This document shows positions 52,251 to 64,000 of a DNA stretch of 64,000 bases, piece by piece. How positions within the stretch are numbered: position 1 is the first letter of the stretch; each line of letters begins with the position of its first letter. The position numbers were made by a program, and so were the translations under genes. The notes below the pieces were generated by a model. It had not been told where the DNA came from. It was given only the letters and a program-made list of their open reading frames with translations, and did no database searches. The stretch comes from Onchocerca volvulus (taxonomy: Eukaryota; Nematoda; Chromadorea; Rhabditida; Onchocercidae), in the NCBI GenBank assembly GCA_000499405.2, contig HG738137.1, positions 5,518,001 to 5,582,000 of the forward strand, written 5' to 3'.

Positions 52251-54495
52251 TTCAAAACATTTTTGTGCATAAAATAATGATGCTAGAAAATTCGATGAAG
52301 CCATCTGTTTCTCGAAATTCGCAGCTACTCGATTCCTTTCCCATGGTGCTCTAAAAAATATAATTTCAACTAATGATTTCTGTATATCACTTCAAGATGT
52401 TTTTGTGCCGAAAAATACATCATTTTTCGGATTTATTGATAAAGAGTATGCTATGTCCTCTTTCTCCAACAGAGTAGTATAGTTTAGATTTAAAATATGC
52501 TTAAAAACTATCGCTGCTAAAATTATTATTCCAGAATATTAAAAATCCGAAAAGTCTAAAGTCTAAAAAACAACCAAAATGAATGAAATAATTTATTGAA
52601 TACCATTTAAATTAATTTTAACAGAATCTGTAGTGATAATATGCCACTCCTATAAGTTTTTTATTTCGACAGGACTAGAATTCAACTCGCTACGAAGTTA
52701 ATGATAATAAAAATTCCAAATCAATAAAAAAGATTTGAATTCTCAATTCACGAGAACAAAACTATTAGGAGGTCACATACATTGGTGCAATAGAACCGCA
52801 TTTCCATTATATTTTCAATTTTTAGTTAAGCATTGGCTTGAAATGATCAATATAATTAAATTTTGATTTTAGGACTGGAGTGAAACAAAAACAGTGACAT
52901 AAAATGAGAGAGAACTATCAAAATATCAATATTAAATTTTTAAAAAAATGAAAAACTCACACAGCGTCGAAATTTCTGATTGATTCGCGTGTGAAATGTT
53001 TTGTCGTCCTAATATGTAGCACTAATTCATCAAGTGTTTCAAATCGTTGAGCACATTTTAGACATGTGAAAATATTACTGGTAATGCTGTTCGGAATACA
53101 TTTGCTCGGCGTTGTTGGAACTGGTAATTTTGCTGTACCAATTCGATGTACCAATTGCGATAATTCACCTAAAGCATCTGCTGCCGATGTCTTCGTTGAA
53201 TCTGAAATAATTTATCACATCATCTTTCAATCTTTCAGAACTTATATGATATCTACTGCAGATTATAGATTGTTTGTCAAATCATTGTCATGCTCATTTT
53301 TAAAATACAGTTTTAAATTATCTTTAATTCAACTAGGTTATCTAGGAAATTGCCCCCAAATTACTAATGATATCGAATTGCAAGAAAATTTGTTAATCAT
53401 TCAAAGAAAAAAAAAAAAGAAATTATGAATAGAAAGAACTTTCGTGACGGGATTTCAATCAAAGCTTTCTGAAACACTTTTTTTTTTTTTTAAACGCAAA
53501 TTTGCATCAAAATACAGAATAAAAGTGTTAAAAAGAAAATTATAATAAACAAAGTATAAACCTATTCAACAAAACAAACGATTTTTTATCTCAGTTTATG
53601 GAAGAATTTTCAATCCGTTTCTTTTACAGTGATTAGATTTACACAGTTTCACCGAGGCTTGCGATATTTTTAAATATGTCAACAGGATAACTCCAAAGTT
53701 TTTAAATTAACTGTTTTAGCTCTCTACAATACATTTTGACATCTGTATAACTTATTTACCGATACAATTTGTTCAATGTATAATGCTGTATTTAAGAATA
53801 AATCTACCGTATCCAAAGCGCAATTTCATCGAATTATTATTAGGGCGCGACTGTGTCAGAGAATATCTTGCTGATGCAGAGGGCTTACTGCTTCTGTAAA
53901 GTCCAAAAGTTGAACATTCTGCTACATTACTAGCTCGGACACATCGTTCCAGACGTTTCAGAGGCGATTCCGAATCCACTGATTCGATGGATCCGTCGGC
54001 CGGGGAAATACTTGTAGAGGGAGTATCAAATGAATTGCTCTGCGTGGAATTTCTATTCGCAGTCAACATAGAAAGAAAGGTCTTATGATGATCGCTAGCA
54101 CGAGAAATGATGGGAATTGCGTAGCTTGCGACAATGCGAGAATTGTGTCCATTCAAGGATTCGTAATCAGCGAAATGGGATCTGGAAAATCGCGGGCACT
54201 CCGCGCCACGACACCATTTACCGAAACTATCCGGCTCATATTTCGGAATTTTCAGGAGAGGAGCATCACTGTGGAAAACGTCTGCCGCATTCTTCGCGGT
54301 AGATGTGCGAAAAGAACTTCCGGTCGAGTCGTCCCGTTCTGTCGCCGAGATGATTCTGCTACCGGGGACAGGTGAAGATGACGGAGAATGCCATACCGGG
54401 GAAAGCAAATCTCCAGAATCTCTTCCGGATCCGTCTTCATCCGGAAAAGCTGCACCGGTAAGCCGTTTCGCGGGTCTCGCCTGCTTCTTCCTCAT
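52251..54495 (-). CDS. Teashirt-like C2H2 zinc-finger protein (5' part)
   Basis: Three exons recognised: 54495-53808, 53201-52961, 52350-52251, phases agreeing, about 343 aa so far. The model is open at its 3' end because exon 3 finishes at a strong GTGAGT donor. Seen: an N-terminus MRKKQARPAKRL that fits the R[RK]KQxxP NuRD/RBBP4-binding motif of FOG, SALL and BCL11 factors; a long Ser-rich linker; and one zinc finger, CLKC then a 12-residue spacer then HIRTTKH. CX2CX12HX5H is the unusual spacing of teashirt/TSHZ fingers, and the TTKHF ending also fits. Exon 3 (APWERNRVAANFEKQ) has no known domain. Inferred role: nuclear transcription repressor in patterning or neuronal identity. Only one finger is seen, and downstream fingers may be in missing exons. 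Alternative: another C2H2 factor with a convergent N-terminus. It is divergent from SEC8. Confidence 0.72.
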
Positions 54496-54901
54496 TTGTC
54501 CATTCCAGGAGATCTATCTATATCAGTAGTGACGATGTTTCCCATGGTTAGTCAGGGAGGATCCTTTCTTTTGCCTCTTTACACCCTCTTCCCCGTAATC
54601 CCTCCCGAGCCGTTTCCCCGCCTGCTCTCATCAGAATTCCATGTGGCACCCCTTATCTCTTTCCGTTTCTCCGCTTCCTTCTTGCTCTCTTCCGAAGAGA
54701 TGGAGAAGAGAGCTGTCTGCCCGCCTGCCACTCCACCCAGCCCAACATGATTGATTGATTGATGGCAACCGACATCGCATCAACGCATTCTTTCTTTTTA
54801 ATTTCATCAGTTGCTTCGTAGCGGTCTCGACAGGAAAATTTGTGGACGGTATTTTTGCGATATCTCATGTACGTAATTCAGTTTTATCGCAGGCTGATGA
54901 G
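54496..54901. promoter_or_regulatory. Compact divergent promoter, teashirt-like gene / SEC8
   Basis: The two opposing start codons are 406 bp apart. The stretch is much richer in GC than the surroundings, with a CT-rich plus strand from about 54550 to 54740 and a (GATT)3-4 run at 54750-54763. A short interval shared by two outward-facing genes implies a common promoter region. A GCAG acceptor ends at 54892, nine nt before the SEC8 ATG. An out-of-frame ATG GAC AAA TGA lies just before the teashirt-like start. Confidence 0.5.
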
Positions 54902-57900
54902 ATGTCGAACGATGGTCCGAGGCGAATGGTGCAGCATCCCGGGTCTTCTCAGGACAACGCGGTAAGTTTCTGGAGAGAAGTGACAGGTTAATTCAATTCG
55001 TCACAGGACAGTATGATATATAACCTGGCATGTCCGTCTTCATGCTTAGAACAGTACTGATTACTTTGCCATAGCGATTCGTTCCTCCTTTCAACCAATA
55101 TTAGTTGAAATCGTTGTTTGAACATGAAAGAATGAGAATCAGTAGGCTGTTACTATTAAATTCACTTGTAACCGAACATTTAGTTTGCTTATATTTGTCA
55201 TTTCATGACTATTTCACTAAAATATACATGTGAATGACATACACATTGCAAATGAATAGCAAAAGATGAAAAATGTCCCTTTAGCAAGAAGTGACGAGAA
55301 AAACAGTGGACAAATAGAAGGAAATGTAACAAGCAGATGAAATGCAAAAAAAAAAAAACAAATTACGTATTATCGATTATCAACGAATTTTGTGAAAAAC
55401 ATGTCTGGCAATGAAATCATGTTTAGAAGCATTATATAAATGAACTTTTTTAACTTTTCTGTCATTATTTGACATTGTTCAACCAGTAGTAGCGGGAGAA
55501 TCTCCTTATTCTTCGCAGTATGTGATTTGTAAAAATGTTTATAATCTGAAGCAATTAAATGAATAAGAATATATATGAATCCTCGACAAACAGTCGAACA
55601 AATCAAGTCGTTAAGTGTAAACGATAGTATTTTGAACATTTAATGATTGTCTTTTAGTATAATTTATGGTCACTTGTAGAATTTTTTATGAGATGTCGAA
55701 TATTCAACAAACATAATTATCATACACTATGAAATAGTGCGAAATACCTGCTTCTTTTGACAGAGCGCTTTGCTACTGAACATGATTCGAACACTGACAA
55801 GTAACTCCTCAGCAGACCAGAAGGAATTGGATCGTAGACGTTTAGAAGCTGGGTTTGCTGAAACATCAAAAGAAATAGATCAGCTGGTTCTTGGTAAGCA
55901 TGAGAAAGTAATGTGTTAATTTTATAACAAATATTTTACATTTTTTTAAATACTAGTATTAAAAAAGACCCATAGGTGGTATTTAAGAACTTTTTCAGTT
56001 TGGTTCATGACGAAATCGCAGCTGATAATTCATTGAATTTTATAAGATGTAAAAATTGATCAAAAGATAAAATCTTCAGAACATGAGAATGATGTCGGAA
56101 CTTGCTTGGAGTCATTCAGGAATGTTTCCACTCGAATCACGGGTCAGTTCTCTTCTTTTCTGAAATCTAAATTAATTCCGTATTTTATTTAGGATCATAC
56201 ATCAGGCCGACAATCTTACGCATAGATGTTCTCTTAAATCTTTACTATACGCATATCCTACTTTTTTTTTTTCAGCTTGTCGTGAAAAAGTACACAGTAT
56301 ACGTAGTAGTTTGCTCACATGTCGCTCTCTGCTGCAATGTAGACGAGATGATTTGAAAAGGCTTTGGATGGAAAATGCTCAACAAAAACACGTCAGCACA
56401 ATTCTGGCTCAAATGTATTTTAATTTTCTGGTTTTGATGAGATTTGAAATCGCATAAAGGGACTTTGAAATCACGGAAATGAGAAAGAAATGTTGACAAC
56501 AAGGTTAACCATCAAGCAGGGTCTTGGTTTGACAAGAGTCCATTTAAGGCAGAAAGTTCAATAGTTCTATTAACATATAAATAAAAAACGAAGTGATTTT
56601 TCCTTGAATACATGAATTTTCTTCATTATTTTCTTTGTAAAATTGTAAAAGGTTTGTAGTTATGTTAATAATTAATATATTACTACTTTGGATTTATTGG
56701 AAAATTAACTGACCATTTCAGTTCATTATAGAGAAGGACTCATTCGTTTGGGAAGTGAAGTTGAGGCAGCTATGGCCGCTTCAAATTATCATTTAGCTGC
56801 GAATTCCTTAAACGAAGCAGGTTCATTTTTCGTTATCCGTGGAGTTTTTTCAATAACAGTTGATTATTTTTAACTTATGGAGTCTTAAGAAGTAACGTTC
56901 CAGATCTCTTATTCAATGGTCCATTTTCAAACATCGATGGATTGAATCAGTTACGTTCACAGCTGCTTGATTTGTCCAAAGTGAGTTGATGTCTATAATA
57001 TGAAACAGCCATAAGAGCTACTAGCTCTTCCATTTTATTGTATAGTTTAATAAACAAAAAATATTTTTCGATCAGTTATTGTCAAATTTGGAAATTTCTT
57101 TTTGTCATGATTTATCTTGTAATCTCTGGAGATTGCTTTTTTTCAGAAACTAGTAGGACGAATTGTTAACGACATCACAAATCATTTGATCGTTCGGCCG
57201 TTCGAAAATCATGTAAGTCTTAAACGTCATGGAATTGCGAGTATAGAAGTGATTTTGATATCGTACATATAAAAATGAGGGAAAGCAAAGTTCCGTAATC
57301 AGAATCCGATTTGGTCAAGATTTCCAGTTGTTACATGAATTTATGAAATGTAGTCGCCAAAAACTTCTCTTGTGTATAATGATCAATAAGGAGGTACTGA
57401 TAGAATGTCAAGATAAAAAGCTTTATAATTTTTTAATAGTAATAGATAATCAAAATTCTTTCATCTGCCTTTTTTTTTTTTTTTTTCTTAAGCACTCAGA
57501 TTTCAAGTTCCATTTACTTCGTTTCGAGTCATTATTTGATTGCGAAAGTATTATTTTTAAACTCCACACATATTCATACTGTTGTTTTTAAGCTTATTGA
57601 AATAATCAAATCGCTACCGGAAAATAAAGTTACGGAATCAGCAGAATGCGTTGAAATTATGTCTCGGTTTAATATGAAAGAAAATGTAATCGCGAATGTC
57701 ACATATTCCATAGCTTCTCGTTGTGCCGAGAATATTCATGCATTATGTGTGTTCGGTAGACTATCAACAACACTTAGACGTTTTTTGCAAGATTCTCCTG
57801 CAGTGTTTAATCGTCTGATACACACATCGGCAAATGTAATCTGCGTTGCATTTGATGGAAATCAAAAAGGAGATGAACAAAATTTAGCTCAATTTATGCA

Positions 57901-60900
57901 CTTGGTATTGTTTATCTTATTTCCTTGTTTAGATTTCATCATATTTAAATTTGTTTTTTCATTCTTTATTGTATGGAATCATCATTTCAGAGATAGAACT
58001 TTTTCATTTATGGCAAAAGATCTGTTCCTATTTATTGTAATAAACATGAAAATTGAAGAAATTAAAGGTTTTTAACAAAGCAGTCAAAAACTTCTTGTGG
58101 TATTTCCGTAGAATTAGGATTGAACTGAGATCATTTATCTCTTTCATAAAAGTTTTTAATTCCAGTCTTCTTTCTTATACTTGTGGGTTGGAATTTTTTT
58201 AAAACTGATCTTGCTCCAGTTGCTCCTTTCTATCCACACAAAACAACTCATTCTCATCTATACTGTTAATGCGTGTTTATTGCATAGGTGCTAAGTCAGT
58301 TTCGTAGTAGCTATGACGCACATCTTGTAATGGATGCTGAACTCAAAAAACTGAGGAAAAACGATTTGGGTGATGACGAAACGATATCCTTGTCCGAAAA
58401 TTTTTGGGAAACAGCACAAGCTATAATCGAAGATCTAGTGAATGAATATATCGCAGAAGATGGCAATACTTCTAGCTTAGTTATGCAAAAATCAAACACA
58501 TCGACTGTAGAAAAAGTTACCTTGTTTAGATTTGATGCTTCAGCTTGCGCACTTACTACTCAGTCAGGACAAACTATTAAGCAGGTCAGTTCATGTATTT
58601 TTATTTCTCTTATTTCTTTAAAGATAATTTCTTCAAAGATTTGTTTTAAGTGCAAAAAGAAATCAAATACAAAAAGAGAATTGAATTAAATTTTGATGAT
58701 TTGTTTGCAGTAACTATTTTCATATTCCTTATTTTTCATCTTTCAGCTTCAATCTCTAATATGCCCTTCATCACCATGGAACATTACCGCTCTTTATCCA
58801 CAACTTGAACGTTTTTGCAATGAGCGTGAAACCGAAGCGAATGTAAAACCTTGCCGTTTGCGTTCTTATTTGCACTCATTCATTGTTAACGTTTTCATCG
58901 ATCAGTTCAAGTGCAAGCTTGAAGCTCTTGCCGAGCAAGCACTCAATGAACAGGATGCCTGGCGTGTTCTTATGCATTATCCTAATCCGGTAAGTTTTAA
59001 ATCCGCTTGCATTCCATCAGAATTGTTGGTTACAGATTAATCCATAGATATTTTGATTCAAGTAAACATTTTTATACTTCGTGAATTCATGCTTTTGTTA
59101 TTTTTCGTTTCAGAAAGTTTTGGGAAGTTGTTGGAATGTTTATTCAGTTTGTAACCAAATCGGAAAATTGATTCTTGCTATGGATAAATATACTGAAAGA
59201 TTATCAGCATTATGGTTGCTTGTTATTGATGAATTTTCGGATAGCGCTAATAATGTTTATGAAAAGATTTTATCTTTCGGGAAGCCTATTTCAGAGGGAA
59301 AAGATTGTATGGTAAGGTATTACTTGTTAATCTGTAGGCTTATGCTAATAGTGAACATAAAAATCGCTTTTACGATTTCCTTCTTGTCCAGTTTCTTTTT
59401 TCTAGCTTGTGCAAGATATTCAAACTTTATAATTTAATTTAATAGCACAGCCAAAAAAAAAAAAAAAAAGTGCATTTTGTAATACTGCTGTGCAGCGTAT
59501 TCAAAATATTTACAGAAGTTACTTCAATAGTTCATGTACATATAGATGTCGTATTAGGATTTGCATGATTTATCTTTCATTAACATTCCGGTGACTCGAA
59601 TTTTATTTATTTTTTAACTTGATATTTCAAGTTCTCATTTTGGAATCGAAAATTTTTTTTTTGAGTTCGAAAAAAAAGCCTAGCGGAAGTTTTATATAAC
59701 TGGTAGTATTCAGGTTTTCAATATGAGTCATGAAGATGGATACAAAGAAAAACGTAAAATAAGCGCAGCGTGGGCAGTGGATGAAGATATATCACGTCTT
59801 TTGAAGAGCTTACCAAATTGGTTCATGGTGAGCAGTTATGAAAATGCTTCAGCTCCCTCGATGAATACGTCTTCTGCAGTCTCACCCACGAGTGAATCGG
59901 AAAGTGATGTATGTGACAGAAATGAAAGAGAATCTGAAATTTTAATAGGTAAACTTTTTCATTCCAATCTCTGTAAAATCGAAGAACACCAAGTCATCAT
60001 AAACTTATAACTCAGAATTTTATTTTTTTCCGTCATTCAAAGTTAATTTTTTGGATTATATCTTAGGTAATCTGGGAACAGCGAAACAGCTTGTTCGTGA
60101 TGAATTGATAACTGATATTGAAGTAATTCGTTCGCTGGCATGTATACATGAATCATTGAAATGGTTTTGTAGCAGTATGCGTTCTCTTATCGGAAAACTA
60201 CCGGAATCATCCCGTAATGCAATGCGTAAATGTGTTGTACAATTGCAAAGAACAGATGAAAATGGCACTGTTCACCAATCGGTGAATAATATTTTAATTT
60301 ATAATTTACTGATAGCAAAACACTTTTGTTTTCTCATGTGTAGGCATATATATATTTTTTGATAAAATATATATGCACACTGTTTAAAATCGCAAAAAGG
60401 TTTTCTAGTAAATTTGAATTGTATTTGAGACTAGTTTTCTGTAGTAGTTTAAGTCAGATTTTTATACTTAAAGTTATTTATTTTTTTCGTAACAACTTTG
60501 TTATGAACAAAGAGCATAAAAAACGAGGATTATAACATTCAAAGAAAAATTAGATTTAATTCTTGCAATACAATTCAGTAACCAGGAAATTCAACTCCAT
60601 TGAATTCTCAAGCAAACCAAACCAGTTTTAAGGAAGAACATATTGCCGCTGCACTAGATTCTAGATTGGCCGATTTGGATACAAAAGCTGACACCTGTTT
60701 ATTAATAATTCATCTTGAGCTTCGTGTGCATTGTTTCTTTCATTTGTTACCACTGGCTCGAGTAAGGCCATCCTTACCCCATGATGAACTCGATAATGAG
60801 GTAAATTTTCCACACATTTTCAATATTTACAGCAAAATAATTCTCATTTTCTTCACATCTTTCCTCGTGTTCATTTTGTCTCATTCATTTTTTGTTTGCC

Positions 60901-61682
60901 GTTGATATCTTATAAATTTAACTTTGTAAATCCTCATACATAAAAGTTTTTTAAACTGTAATTTGTTGTAGGTAATTGATTTCGGGCGCGACATAACTCA
61001 TTTTCATCAGGTACTTAGCACGAATCTTCCTCCACATAAAATGAAGTATCTCTTTGATGGCTTAGGACATCTTTCAGCTTCCATCTTCATTCATTCCAGG
61101 CAATGAATTTATGTATTTGATTTTGATCTGTCAAAAGTTAATTTTAGCTATCCGAAAGACGAATTCGAAAACCATCATTTCCAAATTTTATTTGGTATTG
61201 AAAATACACAAGTCTGAATGTTGAAGATTAAAGTTTTAATTTTAATTTTTCTTAATCAAAATTTTCAGCCAACATATGCAAAAATTGAATGAGAATGGAA
61301 AGAAACGTGTGTGTCGAAATATTTTTGCGGTGCAGCAGAGATTAAGTCAGTTGACGGGACATCGTGAAAGTGAACTGGAAAGAGCGAGAATGTTTTTCGA
61401 GTTACTTAACCACGATCCCGATCAGTTGTTAGCTTTAATTCTTGAGCGGGGAGCAATATTTTCACATCTGGAATACACATATCTTCTTGCACTTGCTCTA
61501 AGGTTATCATCATTTATTTGAAACATATTAACTTTCTGAAGAATTTCAGATTTAATATAAAGTGATTTTTGAGATAAAAAATAAATCTCTTTAGATCACA
61601 CCCAATACTGAGCGCACAACCTGGTGCTTTGGAACAGAAAATCTCTCAACTGAAGACGGTTTTAGCACAACTAAAAAAATGA
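54902..61682 (+). CDS. sec-8: Exocyst complex subunit Sec8 (EXOC4)
   Basis: Eighteen exons: 54902-54961, 55764-55893, 56080-56142, 56276-56414, 56732-56820, 56904-56980, 57147-57212, 57328-57393, 57593-57904, 58288-58584, 58747-58989, 59114-59311, 59714-59948, 60067-60281, 60633-60800, 60972-61099, 61269-61502, 61595-61682; 935 aa (human 974). Role: subunit of the octameric tether that docks secretory vesicles at the plasma membrane. Seen: LLNMIRTLTSN near the start, CRRDDLKRLWMEN, ISAAWAVDEDISRLLKSLPN, LIHLELRVHCFFHLLPLA, KYLFDGLGHLSA, GKKRVCRNIFAVQQ and a C-terminal coiled tail, all in Sec8 order. Intron 61100-61268 starts with GC instead of GT. Less certain: exon 8, and the start of exon 15, where further open codons extend upstream to about 60589. 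The middle region is shorter than in human. Confidence 0.94.
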
Positions 61683-62809
61683 ACATTACTTAAATGCTTC
61701 ATCGAATGTTCTGAAAATTTAGTTGAACATGGTTACTTGTTTGATTATATCTTGCCAGTAGCAACCGAACAATCCAGCATTTTTTTCATTTTGATGAATC
61801 TGGTGCTGTCTTTTTTAGCTGCGGAATAAATTTAGATTTATTGCAAAAATTTCTAACTAAGTCACGTTCATATATGCATCAAATTGTGAAAAGCTTCCAC
61901 TTACCAATACTGTTTGTTTCTTCTGCTGATATTTGTTTTCACACTTAAAACATGATTCATACAAGTTTAATCCTTGTTTTGTTAAAAGATTTATTTCAAA
62001 GTGAAATTTGTTAACAGTATTCTGTATATCAAAACTCTTGTTCGAAATAAAAACCGTTATCTATATATCAGTTGGGAAAGTTCTTATTTCTTGAGTATAT
62101 GAAAGTCTTTCATCAGATTTAGTTAAAAGTTTATTTAGCAATATTTGATTCGGAAATGTTGTTTGTTCGGATATTCGTGTTATTTAAGGATTAATTTTGA
62201 ATGTTCTTTGATTTTATAGTATTGGCAGCAGTTAGTATAGTCTTACTGGTGGCTTTTTATAATATTTCCATAATAAATCACAAAGTATCTTTGCATACTC
62301 TATGTTTCTCTCTGTTTTTAAAAGAGCTAGTAGATATTGTACATTTTGTTTACTGTCAGTGATTTATATTCATAAATTATTGGTAATTTTTGTCTTTATT
62401 CGTTTTTTGCGTTGTTGTTTACAAAATACAGAATATAACAATGTTCTGATGATCCAGAATATTCATGATCAATACCTTCGAAATTTGGTGACATTTTATC
62501 TATCTTTTTACATGAATAGTGAAAGTTCTATTTAAATAACTGAAGACGAGTATCAATATTTTGCAGCGGAAATCTTATCTTTTGATATTTTTGATAACGA
62601 AAATTATGATCTCTTGGTATTTTTCTAAGTTTCAGCGTTTTTGAGGCATAGTTGAGAATACACTTTTGTAAGGCTACTGATGCGTAATTTGAAAGAAAAA
62701 TGCATACTCTTAAGCGTGTCGTAAATCGGATACCCCATATGTAACCATCATAACATTAAATAAAACATTGCAGTGTATATAAAGGATTTCGAAGAGTAAT
62801 TTAAGTTTG
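61683..62809. other. Spacer between SEC8 and PSMG3
   Basis: About 1.1 kb, AT-rich, containing the SEC8 3' UTR with AATAAA-type signals near 61828 and 62046. A 77-codon frame at 62302-62535 looks like chance. The spacing is long for a trans-spliced operon, so the two genes are probably transcribed separately. Confidence 0.5.
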
Positions 62810-63564
62810 ATGCTTGACAGCCCACAATTACCATCAGTCGTCGACTTGTCATTTGATTATAATGGCAGCAGAACACGATTCAATATAGTTGAATTCGCCA
62901 ATGTTAGCACTATTATTATTTCTGACATTGAAAAGATTGGACAAATTGTGCATGTAAGTTATATCTTCCAGTTAAAAGTGATCTTTGCAAAAAGCGCAAT
63001 TTTTTTTTTATTTCTATGTGGATATGAAGGAACACGAAGTATTTTGTCGATGCGTACTGTGTTAAGAATGGCCTAAAAATGTCTTTTTTAGGTAATATTT
63101 CCTGAAGCAGTCGTTACCTCTAGACTCCAACCGACACATAATATTGATTACGATACGAAGATCCTCTTAGGGCCCCCATTGGTAATTCTTTCATTATTTG
63201 GATTGATGTATGGTAACATAGAACTACTGCACATCAGTCATTGATGTCTATGGATGCTTTCCTTGATGTTGTATATTTTTTTTCTTCTTTCTTAAATTCC
63301 TTAAATTTTGAGTTAAATTATTAAATCATTTGCTTCGCTCTTTCATTTTAGCTCCGGTTTCTTGTATTATCCTTAGTATTTTTGACTCATGCACTAATTT
63401 AGTTTTTTCAGGGTGATTTTGATCTTCTCTTAAATCGCTTTGTGAAAATACTGGTTGAACATCATAAACGGTGTAATTTGCTGTTTTCATTGGGCTTGGA
63501 TCATTTCAACATTGATCATGTGCGGCGCATTGTGGCGAAACTCAATGAATATTTGTCACATTAA
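62810..63564 (+). CDS. PSMG3: Proteasome assembly chaperone 3 (PSMG3/PAC3)
   Basis: Three exons: 62810-62953, 63092-63181, 63412-63564; 128 aa (human 122). Role in the family: PAC3 pairs with PAC4 to guide assembly of the 20S proteasome alpha ring. Seen: FANVSTIIISDIEKIGQIVH (human HILVLVTQF-GKMGTLVS), TKILLG with PPL, then FDLLLNRFVKILVEH and CNLLFSLGL, and a helical C-terminus, matching the beta-strand and helix order of the small PAC3 fold. These proteins diverge fast, so the identity rests on the whole pattern. The stop codon is followed, after one base, by a perfect GTAAGT donor (see findings). The start is the first ATG in frame. Confidence 0.85.
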
Positions 63565-63822
63565 AGTAAGTTGAGAAGGATGGAAAAATTTGGGAAAAAA
63601 ATAATGGAAAAAATCGAAAGGTAAAAAGGGGAAAGAAAGAATATTGCCATTAATGTAACATGACCTACCAGATATTGTTGTTATTTATGATAATCACTTT
63701 AAAGGCATTTACATCAATGTTTGACATATTAAATTCACTCACCATTTATATATGAAAATTACATTGGTCACGTTGATACTTAAAGTTAATAATAACGCAA
63801 ATTTAATTTTTGATTTTTTCAG

Positions 63823-64000
63823 AGTTTAGCAAAAAACCATCACTGTTGCAAAACACTTTTTCAAATACAATTTCGTCAATTTGCTTCAAAAAATGGACAT
63901 GTCAAATGCATCTTCTTGCCTAAAACTTCATTCAAAAAATTCATAAAACCTCGTGAAAGAGCCAGGTTGGATTCAGAGCTGGCATGCTTAGCAAAATTCG
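63823..64000 (+). CDS. Possible internal exon of an unidentified gene, cut by window end
   Basis: A good ATTTTTTCAG acceptor ends at 63822, and the frame beginning AGT TTA GCA stays open for all 59 codons to the window end. The text is basic (FRQFASKNGHVK, KPRERARLDSELACLAKF). No ATG occurs in this frame, so a start would have to come from an upstream exon. RERARLDSEL recalls the uS4-type start of ribosomal S9 proteins, but the likeness is too short to name it. Chance openness is possible. Confidence 0.35.

Overview
This 64 kb window is eukaryotic nuclear DNA from a nematode. An AT-rich parasitic species of the filarial or other spirurid type is the best guess, but the species cannot be fixed from the sequence. 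The evidence is intron-rich genes (introns mostly 60-700 bp with GT...TTTCAG-type borders), very AT-rich non-coding DNA, several 3' splice acceptors lying 0-9 nt before start codons (as expected for spliced-leader trans-splicing), and a set of conserved animal proteins. No bacterial operon, CRISPR array, prophage, rRNA or tRNA was seen. Gene models were built by hand: exons were joined only where conserved residues, splice signals and codon phase all agreed. Family names rest on remembered family sequences, because no database search was possible.

Layout. From 0 to 18.6 kb five genes lie on the minus strand: an Atos/FAM214 (atossa) protein (170-4296), mitochondrial ribosomal protein bL19m/MRPL19 (7568-9823), a TRC8/RNF145-type polytopic membrane RING E3 ligase (10776-14470), a single-exon Josephin-family deubiquitinase (15635-16192) and mitochondrial ribosomal protein mS33/MRPS33 (17188-18551). 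WDR18, a ribosome-biogenesis WD40 protein (19512-22414), runs on the plus strand and converges on macoilin, a neuronal ER-membrane coiled-coil protein of 16 exons (minus, 23767-30636). About 8 kb of gene-poor AT-rich DNA follows, apart from a GC-rich CT-rich patch near 31.4-31.8 kb upstream of macoilin.

An LRR-Ig single-pass membrane protein of the kekkon/IGLR type (minus, 38722-47057) is split by a 6.8 kb intron. That intron holds a dead Helitron (two fragments of its helicase), a perfect 30-bp inverted repeat and a second long hairpin. Another gene-poor stretch leads to a teashirt-like zinc-finger gene (minus, from 54495) with a putative NuRD-recruiting N-terminus. It shares a ~400 bp divergent promoter with exocyst subunit SEC8/EXOC4 (plus, 54902-61682, 18 exons). 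Proteasome-assembly chaperone PSMG3/PAC3 follows (62810-63564), and then a possible exon of a further gene cut by the window edge.

Functional themes: two mitochondrial ribosomal proteins, two ubiquitin-system genes (E3 and DUB) side by side, a proteasome assembly factor, ribosome biogenesis, and neuronal or developmental membrane and transcription factors. I see no sign that they form one pathway. I did not find a clearly new multi-gene system. The points most worth a second look are a splice junction in the RING-ligase gene with no possible GT donor, two stop-free introns with lengths divisible by three, an extra hydrophobic segment in macoilin, the NuRD-like motif in the teashirt-like protein, an open frame head-to-head with WDR18, and the hairpins and Helitron remains in the large intron.
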